A stretch of 64,000 bases of DNA from Okapia johnstoni (GCA_024291935.2 CM044311.1:27284001-27348000), one strand, 5' to 3'. Shown: positions 46,501 to 58,475, numbered from the stretch's first letter. Numbers and translations: made by a program. The notes: generated by a model from the sequence alone, not told the origin.

Positions 46501-47169
46501 TTCTCCCCCCCCCCCGCCCGCGCCCCCCCCCCCCCCCCTCCCCCCTCCCCCCTCTTCTCCTCCTGTACCCCCTCCCCTCTCCCCCCTCTCTCCCTCCTCC
46601 TCTCTCCCTTTCCCTCCTCCCCTCTCTCCCTGCCTCTCCTTCCCTCCTTCCTCCCCTTCACACCCGCACTTCCGCCACCCCTCCCTTCCTGCCCTTAAAT
46701 CCTCCTCTGCCCCGCCACCTAATCTCCTCCTGCCCTCTGCTCCCCTCTCCACACAATCCTCCCCTCTTGCTCCCGTAATCTCCTCCCCTCTATGCCTGCC
46801 CTTGTCCTCCCTGCTCTCCCCCCCACCCCTCCTCTCCCCCCCCCTCCCCCCCCCTACCCCCCCCTGTCTCCCCCCTCCCCCCTCTCCCCCCCTCTGGGTC
46901 CCCAGCTGAGTGTTCTCCTCCCTTCTGCCCCCCCTCCCTCCTTCCTCCTCCCTCCCCTTCCCCTCTCCATCCCTCTCCCTGCCCCCTCACCCCTCCTCCC
47001 CACTCCCTGCTGATTGTCCCCGCTCACTCTCCATTGTTCCCTCTGCTGACCCCTTGCTTCCACCCCTCTTCCCCCCTCCCTCCCCTCCCCTCCCCCTCCT
47101 CTCCTGATCCTCTCCCTCCCCCCCCCTCCCACCTCCTCCCCCCCTGTCCTCCTCTCTCCCCCCCTGCTC

Positions 47170-47205
<36 letters not shown>

Positions 47206-47434
47206 TTCCCCCCTTCCCTCACATTCCCCCCCTGCCCCCTGCCCACCCCTTCCCTTCCCCTCTCTCCCCCACTCCCCCCCTGCTCTCCCACCTACCCCTC
47301 CCCACCCCCCTCTCCCCCTCTCTTCTCCCTCCCCCCCCATGCCCCCTCTGGGCCCCCCTTTCACCCTCTCTGCCCCCCTTTGAATCCCCCGCCTCTTTCC
47401 CTCCTGAGTAACATAAATAAAATTTTAAGTATTT
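46242..47434. repeat. 1.19-kb cytosine-rich low-complexity block
   Basis: On the plus strand the block is almost entirely C and T with scattered G and A. It includes uninterrupted C runs of 34 (46467-46500) and 33 (47173-47205) bases. Words such as CCTGCTCC and CCTCTGGG recur. It ends in an A/T-rich tail (47405-47434). The exact 12-bp sequence TTTATATTTATC flanks it at 46230-46241 and 47435-47446. Long frames on both strands (poly-Pro/Ser on plus, poly-Gly/Arg/Glu on minus) are low-complexity artefacts. It may be a real C-rich satellite-like insertion or VNTR, or an assembly artefact. Confidence 0.85.
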
Positions 47435-47449
47435 TTTATATTTATCTCA

Positions 47450-47826
47450 CCAGATCAATTCAAGAGTCTTCTCCAACACCACAGTTCAAAAGCATCAGTT
47501 CTTCGGTACTCAGTTTTCTTTATAGTCCAACTCTCACATCCATACATGACTACTGGAAAAACCATAGCTTTGACTAGACAGACCTTTGTTGCCAAAGTAA
47601 TGTCTCTGTTTTTTAATATACTGGACTACTGGAAAAAACTATAGCTTTGACTTGTAGACCTTTGTCAGCAAAGTAATGTCTCTGCTTTTTAATACACTGT
47701 CTAGGTTTGTCATAGCTTTTCTTCCAAGGAGCAAGCGTCTTTTAATTTCATGGCTGCAGTCACCATCTGCAGTGATTTTGGAGCCAAGAAAAAAAAGTCT
47801 CTCACTGTTTCCATTGTTTCCCCATC
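47450..47826 (-). mobile_element. BovB fragment with internal 76-bp tandem duplication
   Basis: Minus-strand BovB (cttctccaacaccacagttc, ctgcagtcaccatctgcagt, cccatctt). Its 3' tail is missing on the side of the cytosine-rich block. The segment from GACTACTGG is present twice, at 47548-47623 and 47624-47698, with moderate divergence, so the duplication is not very recent. Confidence 0.92.
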
Positions 47827-48009
47827 TTATGGGGATTTACATATATAATTACAATATAATAATTCCAGGAAAATTCATATTGTTTGTATATTTGTTATCA
47901 GTTTTGAGGCGTTCACAAACGTCAGAAACATTACATCCTCACAAAGTAAAGAAATTAATGTTCATAGCAGGCCATTACTGTCTTTTAAAGGTACAGTATG
48001 GAATAGATG
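47827..48009. other. Short unique spacer
   Basis: AT-rich, nothing recognised. Confidence 0.5.
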
Positions 48010-48236
48010 GGCATTCATATGTGGCACAGGATGAAGAATCTGCCTACTCAACACAGGAGATGCAAGAGGACAAGTGACATGGGTTTGCCCTGGGTTGCCC
48101 AAGAACTTCTGAGTAGGAAATGGCAACCCACTCCAGTATTCTTGCCTGGAAAATTTCATGGACAGAGGAACCTGCAGGCTACAGTCCATGGTGTCACAAA
48201 GAGTCAGACACAACTGAGTGTACACACACACACATA
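48010..48236 (+). mobile_element. Diverged Bov-tA SINE
   Basis: The plus-strand body is clear (ggcaacccactccagtattc, caaagagtcagacacaactg). The tRNA-like head is diverged, with GGGTTTGCCCTGG in place of the usual B-box. It ends in a short CA repeat. Confidence 0.88.
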
Positions 48237-49382
48237 CATAGAAAAGATGTTTGTTTAAGAGCTGAACATTGCAAGAGCTAAACCTAAATTTCAGAAGATG
48301 CCTACATTTAAATTATGTGCATTTTACCTTTGGAAACTTGTGAAATAATCATTGGAAGAAAATCTCTTGTTGACTTTGCAATTAAAATCGTCCCAAAATG
48401 TAACTTTTGTTCAAAGAGCAAAAATTCTTGGAGTCAACTTAAAATATACCTTTTTCGTATGATAAAGTGAAAATGGGCATTTGAGATACCCAGATTGTTG
48501 TTACTGCCTACATTATACAACATTTCAGAAATGGAAATAAGGACATTAATCCCTGGATTTCTGATAAGGGTTTAGTTGGATATATGTAGCTATCAAAGTA
48601 GTATTAATGCTATAAAAATAGATTATACTTTGTCCAGATGATTTGAGCTGATAATTATATACCTATATGATAATTCTTTATTATATATAGCGTTATTATA
48701 TGTGAGATAAATAAAGTAATATGTGTATATAAAACGATTACTGAGGACAGTAGGATAGCAAAATAAGTACCCAGCATTCAATTAATATAGTTTCCTTCAC
48801 AAACAAAATACTCATGTGTCAGAGAAAAATATTATACGTAATATAAATACAAAACTTACCATATAAAGATACACAATCTAAGTACTAATGTGGAGAGAGT
48901 GCCAGGATTACAGGTATACCATTTTTTTAAATAAAGAAAAATGGTTTCCCAGTATGCTACCTCTGTGATGAAAAAAGATGGAAAAATGACAAAACTATAT
49001 ATATATCATATTTGATGATACTTGTATTACAAAAATTGGAAGTCTACAAATAAAAATGGTGCCAGAAGAAATTTTCAGTTTGTTTCTTTCATATAGTTTT
49101 GACTTTGAACAATTTTAAATTTGCATTAAAAGATTGATTTTGATTTAAAATTCAACTAATAAAAATAGGAACACCCATGCTGATGTTGTGAGGGGGTTTT
49201 ATTCTACATACGTATGGAGAGAATTTAATAGGTCCCAGTCCAAAAAAATGAAAGACAATAATATTTTAAAATTTAAACTATTTTAAATAGTTTTAATAAC
49301 TTTCGTACAATAAGAGAAATCTATGATAATCTTCATTAAAAAGATACTGGGAATAGAAAAAGGTGTGACCTTTAAAAGGGAT
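48237..49382. other. 1.1 kb AT-rich unique DNA
   Basis: Very AT-rich, with TA-rich segments near 48650-48740 and 48993-49010. No gene or named repeat is seen. Confidence 0.5.
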
Positions 49383-49585
49383 ATGTGATGTTTATCACTC
49401 ATTCCAACTCTATGCCACCCCATGGACTATACCCCGCCAGGTTCCTCTGTCTGTGGGATTCTCCAGGCAAGAATACTAGAGTGGGTTGCCAGTTCATTCT
49501 CGGGTTCATCCTGACTCAGGGATCAAACACAGGTCTCCTGATTTGCAGGCAGGATTCTTTACCATCTGAGCCACCAGTTTCCCTG
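49383..49585 (-). mobile_element. Bov-tA SINE
   Basis: Minus-strand SINE with CTCCAGGCAAGAATACTAGA and the B-box complement GGGATCAAACAC. The outer head is cut short at GAGCCACCAG and meets L1 sequence. Confidence 0.9.
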
Positions 49586-51108
49586 GAACCCACAGAAATA
49601 TAGATACAATGGGACAAAATAGAAAGCCCAGAGTAGATCCACGCACCTATTGACACCTTATTTTGGACAAAGGAGGCAAGAATATACATGGAGAAAAGAC
49701 AATCTCTTTAACAAGTTCGTGCTGGGGAAATGGTCAAACCACTTGTAAAAAATATAAAACTAGAACACTTTCTAAACTCCATACACAAAAAATAACTCAA
49801 AGAAGTGGTTAAAGATCTAAACGTAAAAGTCCAGAACTATTAAAAGTCCTAGAGGGAAAAACATAGGCAAAACACTCTCCGACATAAACCACAGCAGGAT
49901 CCTCTTGACCAACTCCAGTTATTGGAAAATAAAAGCAAAAATAAACAAATGGGGACCTAATTAAATTAATAAGCTCTGCACAAAAAGGAAAAACTATAAG
50001 CAAGGTGAAAAAGACAGCCCTCGGAATGGGAGGAAAAATAATAGAAACCGAGAGCAACAGACAAAGAATTCATCTCAAAAATATACAAGCAACTCCTGCA
50101 AGACTGAATTCCAGAAAAATAAACAACCCAATCAAAAAAATGGGCCAAAGAACTAAACAGACATTTCTCAAAGAAGACATACAGATGGCTAACAAACACA
50201 TGAAAAGATGTTCAACATCACTCATTATTAGAGAAATGCAAATCAAAACCACAATGAGTAAACATTTAACGCCAGTCAGATAGCTGCTATCCAAAAGTTA
50301 CAAGCAAATAATTGCTGGAGAGGGGTGTGGAGAAAGGGAGACTCTTACACTGTTAGTGGGGAATGCAAACTAGTACAACCACTATGGAGAACAGCGTTGG
50401 AGATTCCTCAAAAAACTGGGAAAATAGAACTGCCTTATGCCCTAGCAGTCCACTGATGGGCTACACACTGAGGAAACCAGACTTGAAAGAGACCAATGTA
50501 TCCAATGTATCATCGCAGCACTGTTATAATAGCCAGGACATGGAAGTCGCCTAGATGCCCATCAGCGATGACTGGTAAGGATGCTGTGTGGTACATATAT
50601 ACAATGGAATATTACTCAGCCATGAAAAAGAATACTTCAATTCCAGTTCTAATGAGGTGATGAAACTGGAAGCTATTATTCAGAGTAAAAGTAAGCTAGA
50701 AAGAAAAACACCAATACAGTTTACTAACATCATATATTATGATGTGGTTCAATTGGATAAAGTATAACTCTGTATGCAAGACATCAAAAGAGACACAGAT
50801 AAATAGGAACAGTTATTCTATGGAGTGAGGGGAAGAGGCTGGAATGATACGGGAGGAATGGCAGGAAAGCATGTAAATTATCATATGTGTAATGAATGCC
50901 AGTCCAGGTTCAATGCATGATACAGGGTGCTCGGGGCTGGTGCACCAGGATGACCCGGAGGGATGGGATGGGGAGGGAGGTGGAGAGGGATTCTGGAAGG
51001 GGAAAACATGTACACCCATGGTGGATTCATGTCAATGTATGGCAAAACAAATACAATATTGTAAAGTTAAAAAATAGAAAATAAACTAATTAAAATTAAA
51101 AAAAAAAT
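49586..51108 (+). mobile_element. L1 LINE 3' half (ORF2 end and 3' UTR), indel-rich
   Basis: Corresponds to 40360-41890 of the larger L1, from the late RT region through the Cys-rich end (around 50320-50400) to the 3' untranslated region and A-rich tail at about 51095-51108. No frame longer than about 90 codons survives, because one-base gains and losses occur every few tens of bases while the substitutions are few. Confidence 0.93.
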
Positions 51109-52365
51109 TACCCCTTTGTGTAAAATAGTCAGGGTAATACAAAGCAATAAATGCTACAAATTGTTTATTAAATACATCAGTGGATTTTGTGAGATGAGGC
51201 AATAGATTGAGCTTTATGTGCATTTTGCTCAGTGACCCTAGTTCTGCTCACCACATCCCTGGTGGGGGTGTTCCTAATACTGAACATGACCCTGAGCATT
51301 TCTATTCCTCACAGGCATCAGAATGTTCCCTCACTTTCATGCCTGCTATGGTTTGAACTTTGGAAAAAGGAATCAGTACAGGGGCTCTTGAGAGTGAACT
51401 TCAGGGAAGTAGATGAGAGGTCTTTTTAAGTCTCAAAGGAAAACTTAAATTATTCCTCCAGAATGTATTTCCGTTGCAAAAATGATGGTTCATCCTGGAC
51501 ATTTGTCACAAGCTCAAGTTTGGAGAATGAGGATTGAAAGACGAATCAACTTGATTGGCAGTGAATGTGGAAAGATACTGGTGATGGATGAAACAGGACG
51601 AGTGAGTAGGACTTGTCCACTGGATTTCTGGGTCTCTTGTTTGGTTTTATCATCTGGGCCAGCCCAATCATCACAATTTGCTCTGTCATAAGATGAGACT
51701 TAAAACCATATATAAATTATGGCACTTGGAAAAAAGGATTTCATAGGAGCGAGTCAGCAGTAGCCACGTTCAGTGGGGGCAAATTGTTCAGGGGTGCGAG
51801 GGGTGGGGTGGTGGTGTACATAAGCCTTTAGCTTTGAATTTCTCCCAATAAAAATGGGTTTTACTCCAGCAAGTACTTGACCACAGTTTCCTTCCAAAGC
51901 TAACTCCCAACTGTGACTCAGGAATTAGGAAAGTCAAATAAAATTAAGTAAGTCATCAGGTTAATGTTCACTGACCTAGAGGGTCAATTAGGGAGAATTC
52001 GGGCTAAAACATTATTATGGTGGAGAATGTCCTTACAAGTTCAAAAGTTATAGTTACTAAGGACTCTTTTAATAAGTACTAGACTTTCAAAAACAATGTG
52101 ATTGCATTTCCTTGAAGGATTTAATAATTTTTAATTCTGAAAAGCTTTCAAATATTTGTTTAATTGCAGGGAAAAGTCAAAATCTAAGATTCATTTCAAG
52201 ATACTCTGATAATCTGTTTAAATGAGATTGACTACAAAAGGATTGAAACTTGAATTTTTCCTTAGTTACAAAACTGCTTGAGACAAACTCTCTAAATGGG
52301 CTGAAATAACAGTGGCCTCACTCGATGAGGGTATTTTGCTCTAGGTAAATAAAATGTGATAAATC
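51109..52365. other. 1.25 kb unassigned DNA
   Basis: The stretch 51190-51690 is moderately GC-rich and contains a 69-codon plus-strand frame (51482-51691, with RMRIERRINLIGSECGKIL). I cannot assign it, and no splice or start context supports it. The rest is ordinary. Confidence 0.4.
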
Positions 52366-52572
52366 GCTTCAGTAGATTTTGTCGACTCTTTTGAGACCTA
52401 TGGACTGTAGCCCGCCAGGCTCCTCTGTCCCTGGAATTTCCCAGGCAAGAATACTGGAGTGGGTTGCCATGTCCTCTCCAGGGGATCTTCCAAACCCAGG
52501 GATCAAACCATTCTTAAGTCTCCTGTATTGACAGGCAGGTTCTTTTACCTCTAACCGCCACCTGGGAAGCCC
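52366..52572 (-). mobile_element. Bov-tA SINE
   Basis: Minus-strand SINE with CAGGCAAGAATACTGGAGTG at 52442-52461 and terminal CCACCTGGGAAGCCC. It has several small indels in the head. Confidence 0.92.
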
Positions 52573-52617
52573 AAGGTAAATAAAGGAGGACATTTACTTG
52601 GTATGTAAAGACTAGAA

Positions 52618-53432
52618 TATTGCCAGGAGAAATATCAATAACCTCAGATATGCAGATGGGACCACCCTTATGGCAGAAAGCAAAGAAGAACTAAAGAGCC
52701 TCTTGATGAAAGTGAAAGAGGAGAGTGAAAAAGTTGGCTTAAAGCTCAACATTCAGAAAACTAAGATCATGGCATCTGGTCGCATCACTTCATGGCAAAT
52801 AGATGGAGAAACAGTGGAAACAGTGGCTTTTATTTTGGGGGGCTCCAAAATCACTGCAGATGGTGACTGCAGCCATGAGATTAAAAGACACTTGCTCCTT
52901 GGAAGAAAAGCTATGATCAACACAGACAGCATATTAAAAAGCAGAGACATTACTTTGCCAACAAAGGTTGGTCTAGTCAAAGCTATGGTTTTTCCAGTAG
53001 TCATGTATGGATGAGAGAGTTGGACTATAAAGAAAGCTGAGCACCAAAGTATTGATGCTTTTGGACTGTGGTATTGGAGAAGACTCTTGAGAGTCCCTTG
53101 GACTGCAAGGAGATCCAACCAGTCCATCCTAAAGGAAATCAGTCCTGACTATTCATTGGAAGGACTGATATTGAAGCTGAAACTCCAATACTTTGGCCAC
53201 CTGATGCACAGAGTGGACTCATTTGAAAAACCCTGATGCTGGGAAGGGTTGAGGGCAGGAGGAGAAGGGGACGACAGAGGACGGGATGGTTGGATGGCAT
53301 CACTGACTCAATGGGCATGTTTAACTAAACTCTGGGAGCTGGTGATGGACAGGGAGGCCTGGCATGCTGCAGTCCATGGGGTCGCAACGAGTTGTACACA
53401 ACTGAGTGACTGAACTGAACTGAACTGAACTG
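52618..53432 (+). mobile_element. BovB LINE 3' end, 5'-truncated, mutated RT motif
   Basis: About 815 bp starting just before the RT catalytic motif. The frame 52670-53014 gives MAESKEELKSLLMKVKEESE and the C-terminal region, closed by a TGA within the MYGCESW motif. It ends in four TGAAC repeats. Candidate TSD: AAAGACTAGAA (52607-52617) and AAAGATTGGAA (53433-53443), 9 of 11. The catalytic box reads YADG, not YADD, at 52649-52660. Confidence 0.94.
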
Positions 53433-53458
53433 AAAGATTGGAAAGTAGCTGACATCAA

Positions 53459-53641
53459 GACATTGTTCTCAAGCTCATGCATATCAGAATTACCTAAAGA
53501 GCTTGTTAAAAAATAAAACACAGATGACTTAGTCCTGCCCCCAGATCTTCTGCTTCAGCAAATTTGAAGTGAGTCTCAAAATTCACTTTTCCATAAGTTT
53601 CCAGGTGATGCTGCCCTGGGGACCACATAGTGAGAACCATT
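53459..53641 (-). mobile_element. MER5A-like DNA transposon (hAT-Charlie)
   Basis: A short non-autonomous element with terminal inverted repeats CATTGTTCTCAAGCTC and, at the other end, ATAGTGAGAACCATTG. The interior ttccaggtgatgctgccc and cccccagatcttctgcttca match the MER5A pattern. It is ancient and inactive. Confidence 0.8.
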
Positions 53642-54839
53642 GCTTTGCAATGGTATTATCCTGTGGTCTACATAGATATGATCTTAGACGATTTTACATC
53701 TCTATTAATTTTGTTGTTTTATTTTATTATCTCCTAAATCTATATTAATACTTCCATTTTTTAATCCCAATGACCAGGTTACAATCAAATTTTTCTTTAT
53801 GTTTTCAGTTACAAGAATTTATATTTGCACTTCTAATTGTGTGAGCACTAAACTATCATATAGTGTTAATTTTTAGAAAGATTTCTCAAACTTGGTCATT
53901 AGGTGATTCCTAGAGGTCCATGAATCTCTAAATTTTAAAAACACAGGTTTATATCATAATCCTACACTATAATATAACAAATGCAAATTAATGTACCTAA
54001 TAGGAAAAATTCATATGAACATTTTCCCTCATATGTCTGGAGCTTATTGCTTTAGCAAGTAGAACCAGTAGAAAGCAGCACTTAAGAGTATGCTTTCTGA
54101 TGTTTTCCATGCTTAGGCACACAGTGAAACTTAAATTCACTTAGGACCTTCTGGGAGAAGTAAATGAAGCTGTCGATGGCCTGACCTCTAGCTGCTCTGC
54201 CTTGCCCTGCCCTGCTTGGACCACTGGGGGGCAGAGGAAGTTGGTCAATGAAGAGTCTTATTGATGAAGGTAAACGTGTTCCAGAATTACCTAATAAGGA
54301 TGTTATATATGAGCACTGCAGAAGTAGAACTAACATATCACCACACCTGAGGGATGAAAATTTTTCAGAATCCTTTCAGATTTTACCCCCTCCCCCATTC
54401 TGTCCTTAAAAAGGAGGGATAACTTCCTGATCCCATGGCTGCACCCCTGTACTCATCAACAAAGTGCAGTAAGACTGAGTTATTGCCAAGGCTGTCCTCT
54501 ACTCCTCAGATATGTTAAGAAAGAAAAGTTTCAAAATATTAACCTAGTTACTTATGTTCAACGATAATTGTTTCCAGATGGTTCAGTGAGAAGTGTACCC
54601 CAAAATAATTTTAAACTCTATTTTAAACAACATGGTTTAGAAATTGAAAATTATTGAAGGGTTATGTATATTTTATATGTAAATATTGCAAAGAACACAT
54701 ATATATTTCAGGGAAATGTAAAGTTTGCAAATAAAATTTACCTAATTCAAAGAGATAATTTTTCTTTAATGATTTGGGAGGATTGGGAGGGCCTCAATCT
54801 AATACGTATCAAGTACTAAATGCATGCCAAAAATCAATC
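53642..54839. other. 1.2 kb unassigned DNA
   Basis: Unique AT-rich sequence with a small GC-richer patch at about 54170-54240 (GCCTTGCCCTGCCCTGC). No gene is seen. Confidence 0.5.
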
Positions 54840-55050
54840 ACAAAAGCTTTGGGTCTTAGCTAACTTATCCTGTTCAGCAGAATAAGTTATGCAGATACCA
54901 TATCCCCATTTTACAAATGGAAAAAAAAAAAGATATATGAGATAAAGTGAAGTTATGTAACTTGCCCAAGGTCAAACAGCCTATAGGTAGCAGAGCTGAG
55001 ATCCAGATCTAAGCATTAAGTAAATTCCAGTCATTTCTAACAAACAGAGG
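54840..55050 (-). mobile_element. MIR SINE
   Basis: Contains ccccattttacaaatggaaa, an A-tract insertion, then gtaacttgcccaaggtcaaa and agcagagctgagatccagat, a clear minus-strand MIR core. Confidence 0.82.
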
Positions 55051-55094
55051 CAATTAATGAGAATGTGCTGATTAAAAGCATTTCTTATCATCTA

Positions 55095-55640
55095 TTTCCA
55101 CAAAGAGCATTTAAGATGCCAGGGATGGTTGCTTAAATTATGGTCTACAATGAAGTATGATGCAGACACTAAAAATTACATGGTGCATCTGTGTTTATTG
55201 ATGGAAAAATATTCATGACCTAACAGTGAAAAAAAAAAAAGGTCAAGAACCACTGTTTAGAAGGAGATTCTGTTTTAATGAAGGCATATAATAGTTATAT
55301 TGGGCTTCTCAGGTGGCTCAGTGGTAAAGAATCTGCCAGCCAATGCAGGAGCCACAGGAGACACAGGTTTAATCCCTGGGTCAGGAAGATCCCCTGGAGG
55401 AGGGCATGGAAACCCACTCCAGTATTCTTGACAGAGAAGCTTGACAGACTATAAACCGTTGCGCTGCAAAGAGTCTGACACAACTGAGTGACTGAGCATG
55501 CATGATAATGTTTTATTAATGGTGGACACATCCAGAGAACAGTATTACACTAGATTCTTGTTTTCTGTCCCAACTTTTCAGAATTTTGGTAACAGGTATA
55601 TGAACTAATTTATACTTTGGATATAAGTATTATTTCTTAC
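55095..55640 (+). mobile_element. Old L1M 3' fragment interrupted by a SINE
   Basis: The pieces 55100-55300 (aaattatggtctacaatgaa, tattgatggaaaaatattca) and 55505-55640 resemble the 3' end of ancient L1. A Bov-tA sits between them. Confidence 0.5.
55302..55503 (+). mobile_element. Bov-tA SINE
   Basis: Plus-strand SINE from GGGCTTCTCAGGTGGCTCAG to GACTGAGCATGCATGA. It has a short duplication of the ACAGGAG text in the head and a deletion after the ccagtattcttg core. Confidence 0.92.
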
Positions 55641-55669
55641 AACAGATAAGGTGCTCTAGTCATAGGTAT

Positions 55670-55850
55670 AGAGTAATAATAATGGTTAACATTTATTGAC
55701 TATTCATTATATGCCAGGCAATGATCTTACAGTGTTCATAGTGAATCTCATTTAATCTTCATTTATAAAAATAAAAAAAGTTGAGATAAATCTTGTTATC
55801 TAACAGATGAAGAAACAGGTTCTGTAATCTCTCTCAAATGCTACCAGATT
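55670..55850 (-). mobile_element. MIR SINE
   Basis: The text acatttattgactattcatt, tatgccaggcaatgatctta and tctaacagatgaagaaacag follows the complement of MIR. Confidence 0.75.
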
Positions 55851-58267
55851 GAATCTTAAGTAAATATTTCTAAGTACCACAATACAAGGATCTCCACCCT
55901 TCTGGAAATAAAGTCCAGCAAATACCACTATTCCTTGCAGTATTTCTCTATATGACCCTTGGTTTTATCATTCTACATATCAGGCAAAACATTGGAATTT
56001 TAGAGTTAAATAATTCATTTAAACATCAAGACACCATAGGTGTGCATATTGAAACTAAGCTGCATTTATATTCAAAATCTTAATGATGGATAAGAGTTAA
56101 CCAAAAGGGAAAATATTGCGTGGACAAAATATATCAAACCCAGAGGACAGAAATGCAAAACAGTTACCAAGCACTTTAAAAACAATTTGACTGTGTTCTT
56201 ACCATTCAAACAATGAATGTGCTGACTCTGAGTGGTTGGTATTTACTTTGTTTAACTCCTTGAAGTTCGAGAAATACACCCAATCCCAGGTTCTCTGATT
56301 TCCTCCCTTGGTCGTTTATAGTATTTCACGTAACAAAAATAAATCAATCTTCATTTGTATAAGGGGTTTATCAATTCAGATGTGTCACTAACAGGTTGAC
56401 ACATGAAATCTCTCCCTCATTCTGAATTTTCTCTCTTGTTTCCCTCATTAAGTATCAGTGGGAGGCTTTACTGTCACTGTAGGAAAACTATGCAATACTT
56501 GATCACATTCTAGCACTTTAGCAGTAAAACACTGAAACTCTTCTTCCTACTTAACTACAATAACAAACCAATTCTAAAATAAATATACAACTCCAAAGCC
56601 ATGTTTGTTATTTTGTTTTCCTCTGTTATGATTCAGCTGACTTCACTGGGTTTATCCCCCTCCTTCCCTTTCACATCCCTGAGGCTGTGGGTGAGTAGGG
56701 TATAGAGATCAGAGACACTAGAATGACCAGCACTATTCACAGCAGGTATATGATGGACAGTCTCATTCAAAAAGCATTCCAGCTTTCCCCCAACCTTTCA
56801 CTGAATTTCTCATTTAAATATGTGAAATGTAAAAATAATATCCTATATATTTACTATCACTCTAAGTAATAGCCCTCAAAGTATAAATTCTGCATAATAT
56901 TTCTCAAGGACTGTTTTAAAAATGTATATCAGCACTGTAGATGCTGGGGAGGTGTTTAGTAAAGCTGGCTTTGGTGGGATACAATTGTTTCAAACACTTG
57001 CCTCTTACTTCATTCTTTAATGAACATCTCTGGAATAAGTAATTACTGTGGGAACACAACTTTAGAGCCATTCTCAAAGAGCAAAATTGGCAGAGGTTGG
57101 TTTTATAAAGTTCACAAAATGAATGGTGCCTTATTGCCATAAACAAAGGGATTTTTAACAACCAGCTTTAAAATACCCAGCGAATTACTGATAAGTGAAT
57201 CAGTGAATAAAGATAAGTCTTTAATTGACAAGAAAATGAAGGATTAGGCTAATAGCGTATTACAGCAATATGCCTTGAATTCAAATTTAGGCCTTCTTCC
57301 CTATTTGGATTAAGTAATTATAACAGCTTCTTTTTTTTTTTTTTTTAACAGAAAAACTATTTCTTCTGCAGCATTTCTGCTTAACATCTTCTAAAATGTG
57401 TGCTACTGGTATTAAGTTTTACCATGAATCCTTCAAGTGACTTATCATATCCTCTTAACTGTGTATTTGAAGTGACATATGATTATTTTCTAATTTGAAA
57501 CCTGAAATTTCTTTATAAAATGTATTTGTCTAGTAAATACAATGGATTAAAAACAGGTGTAATTTAACTAAAAATAATTTGTATAGTTCTTTAAACTTTT
57601 AATGTCAAGATTAAAATATTTAACAAGAAAAATTATAAGGCAAGGTAAGAAAAATCCAGGTACCAATACCAAAATTATGAATAAATAAAATGAATTCCCA
57701 GAGAACCAATGGAACATCACATTCAACTTCAGAAATAAGCATTTATTTTTTTCCTTAGAGAATAATCCAACTGAACGAATCCAGCAACTCTGATTATGAT
57801 TTGAGAGTTGACAATTCATTCTTATTTAGGTAGTACTATTTCTTATTACCACAGAAAAACATAATATTTTTTAAAGCCTTAAGTTTTCGTATGTATTTTG
57901 TATCCCCTGGTCTGTCAAAGATCTGAAATATCTTCCAACAAAATTCTCATTTGAAAATATATGTCTCTGGTAAAGAGCTAAGATGTCCCAAGGAAACAGA
58001 TGGAACGATGGATGCTTTTCTTAAAGATGAAAGACTCCAGCATACAAAACCCTAAAGGAAAGGTCCATAAGTATAAACAGTATGGGGAATTTCCAGTGAC
58101 AGGTGGGTAACTGTGGAATGGGATGTTGTGAGGCTAAGAGGGAACTTCATGTTATATAGCAGCTTGGATGGCCTAGGAGGGGAATCTGGGAGAATATGGA
58201 TACATGTATATGTACGGCTGAGTCCTTTAACTCTTCACCTGAAACTACCACAATATTGTTAATTGGC
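55851..58267. other. 2.4 kb unassigned DNA
   Basis: Repeat-poor and AT-rich. A T16 tract at about 57331-57346 followed by AACAG resembles a splice acceptor on the plus strand, but no exon follows that I can support. No gene is seen. Confidence 0.5.
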
Positions 58268-58475
58268 TATGAAAGTGAAAGTGAAGTCGCTCAGTCATGT
58301 CCGACTCTTTGCGATCCTATGGACTGTAGCCGACCAGGCTCCTCAGTCCATGGAATTTTCCAGGCAAGAGTACTGGAGTGGGTTGCCATTTCCTTCTCCA
58401 GGGGATCTTCCCAACCCAGGGATTGAACCTGGGTCTTCTGCATTGCAGGAAGATGCTTTACCATCTGAGCCACCA
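58268..58475 (-). mobile_element. Bov-tA SINE, near consensus
   Basis: Minus-strand SINE starting with GAAAGTGAAAGTGAAGTCGC, the complement of the extended Bov-tA 3' end, and otherwise close to consensus. It is one of the least diverged copies here. Confidence 0.95.

Noticed and set aside
46185..47411. Several 120-185-codon open frames on both strands in the cytosine-rich block
   Set aside because: They encode runs of Pro/Ser or Gly/Arg/Glu because the DNA lacks A and G on one strand, so stop codons are rare. No domain or codon structure is present.
46242..47434. CRISPR-like or regularly spaced repeat array
   Set aside because: The recurring words are irregularly spaced and low-complexity, and the host is a ruminant. 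No repeat-spacer structure exists.
51482..51691. 69-codon frame with a GTGAGTAGG donor-like site
   Set aside because: Considered as an exon, but there is no acceptor or partner exon and no recognisable protein.
57331..57351. T16 tract then AACAG as a splice acceptor
   Set aside because: A pyrimidine homopolymer followed by AG is common in AT-rich DNA. No downstream exon, stop context or poly-A signal supports it.
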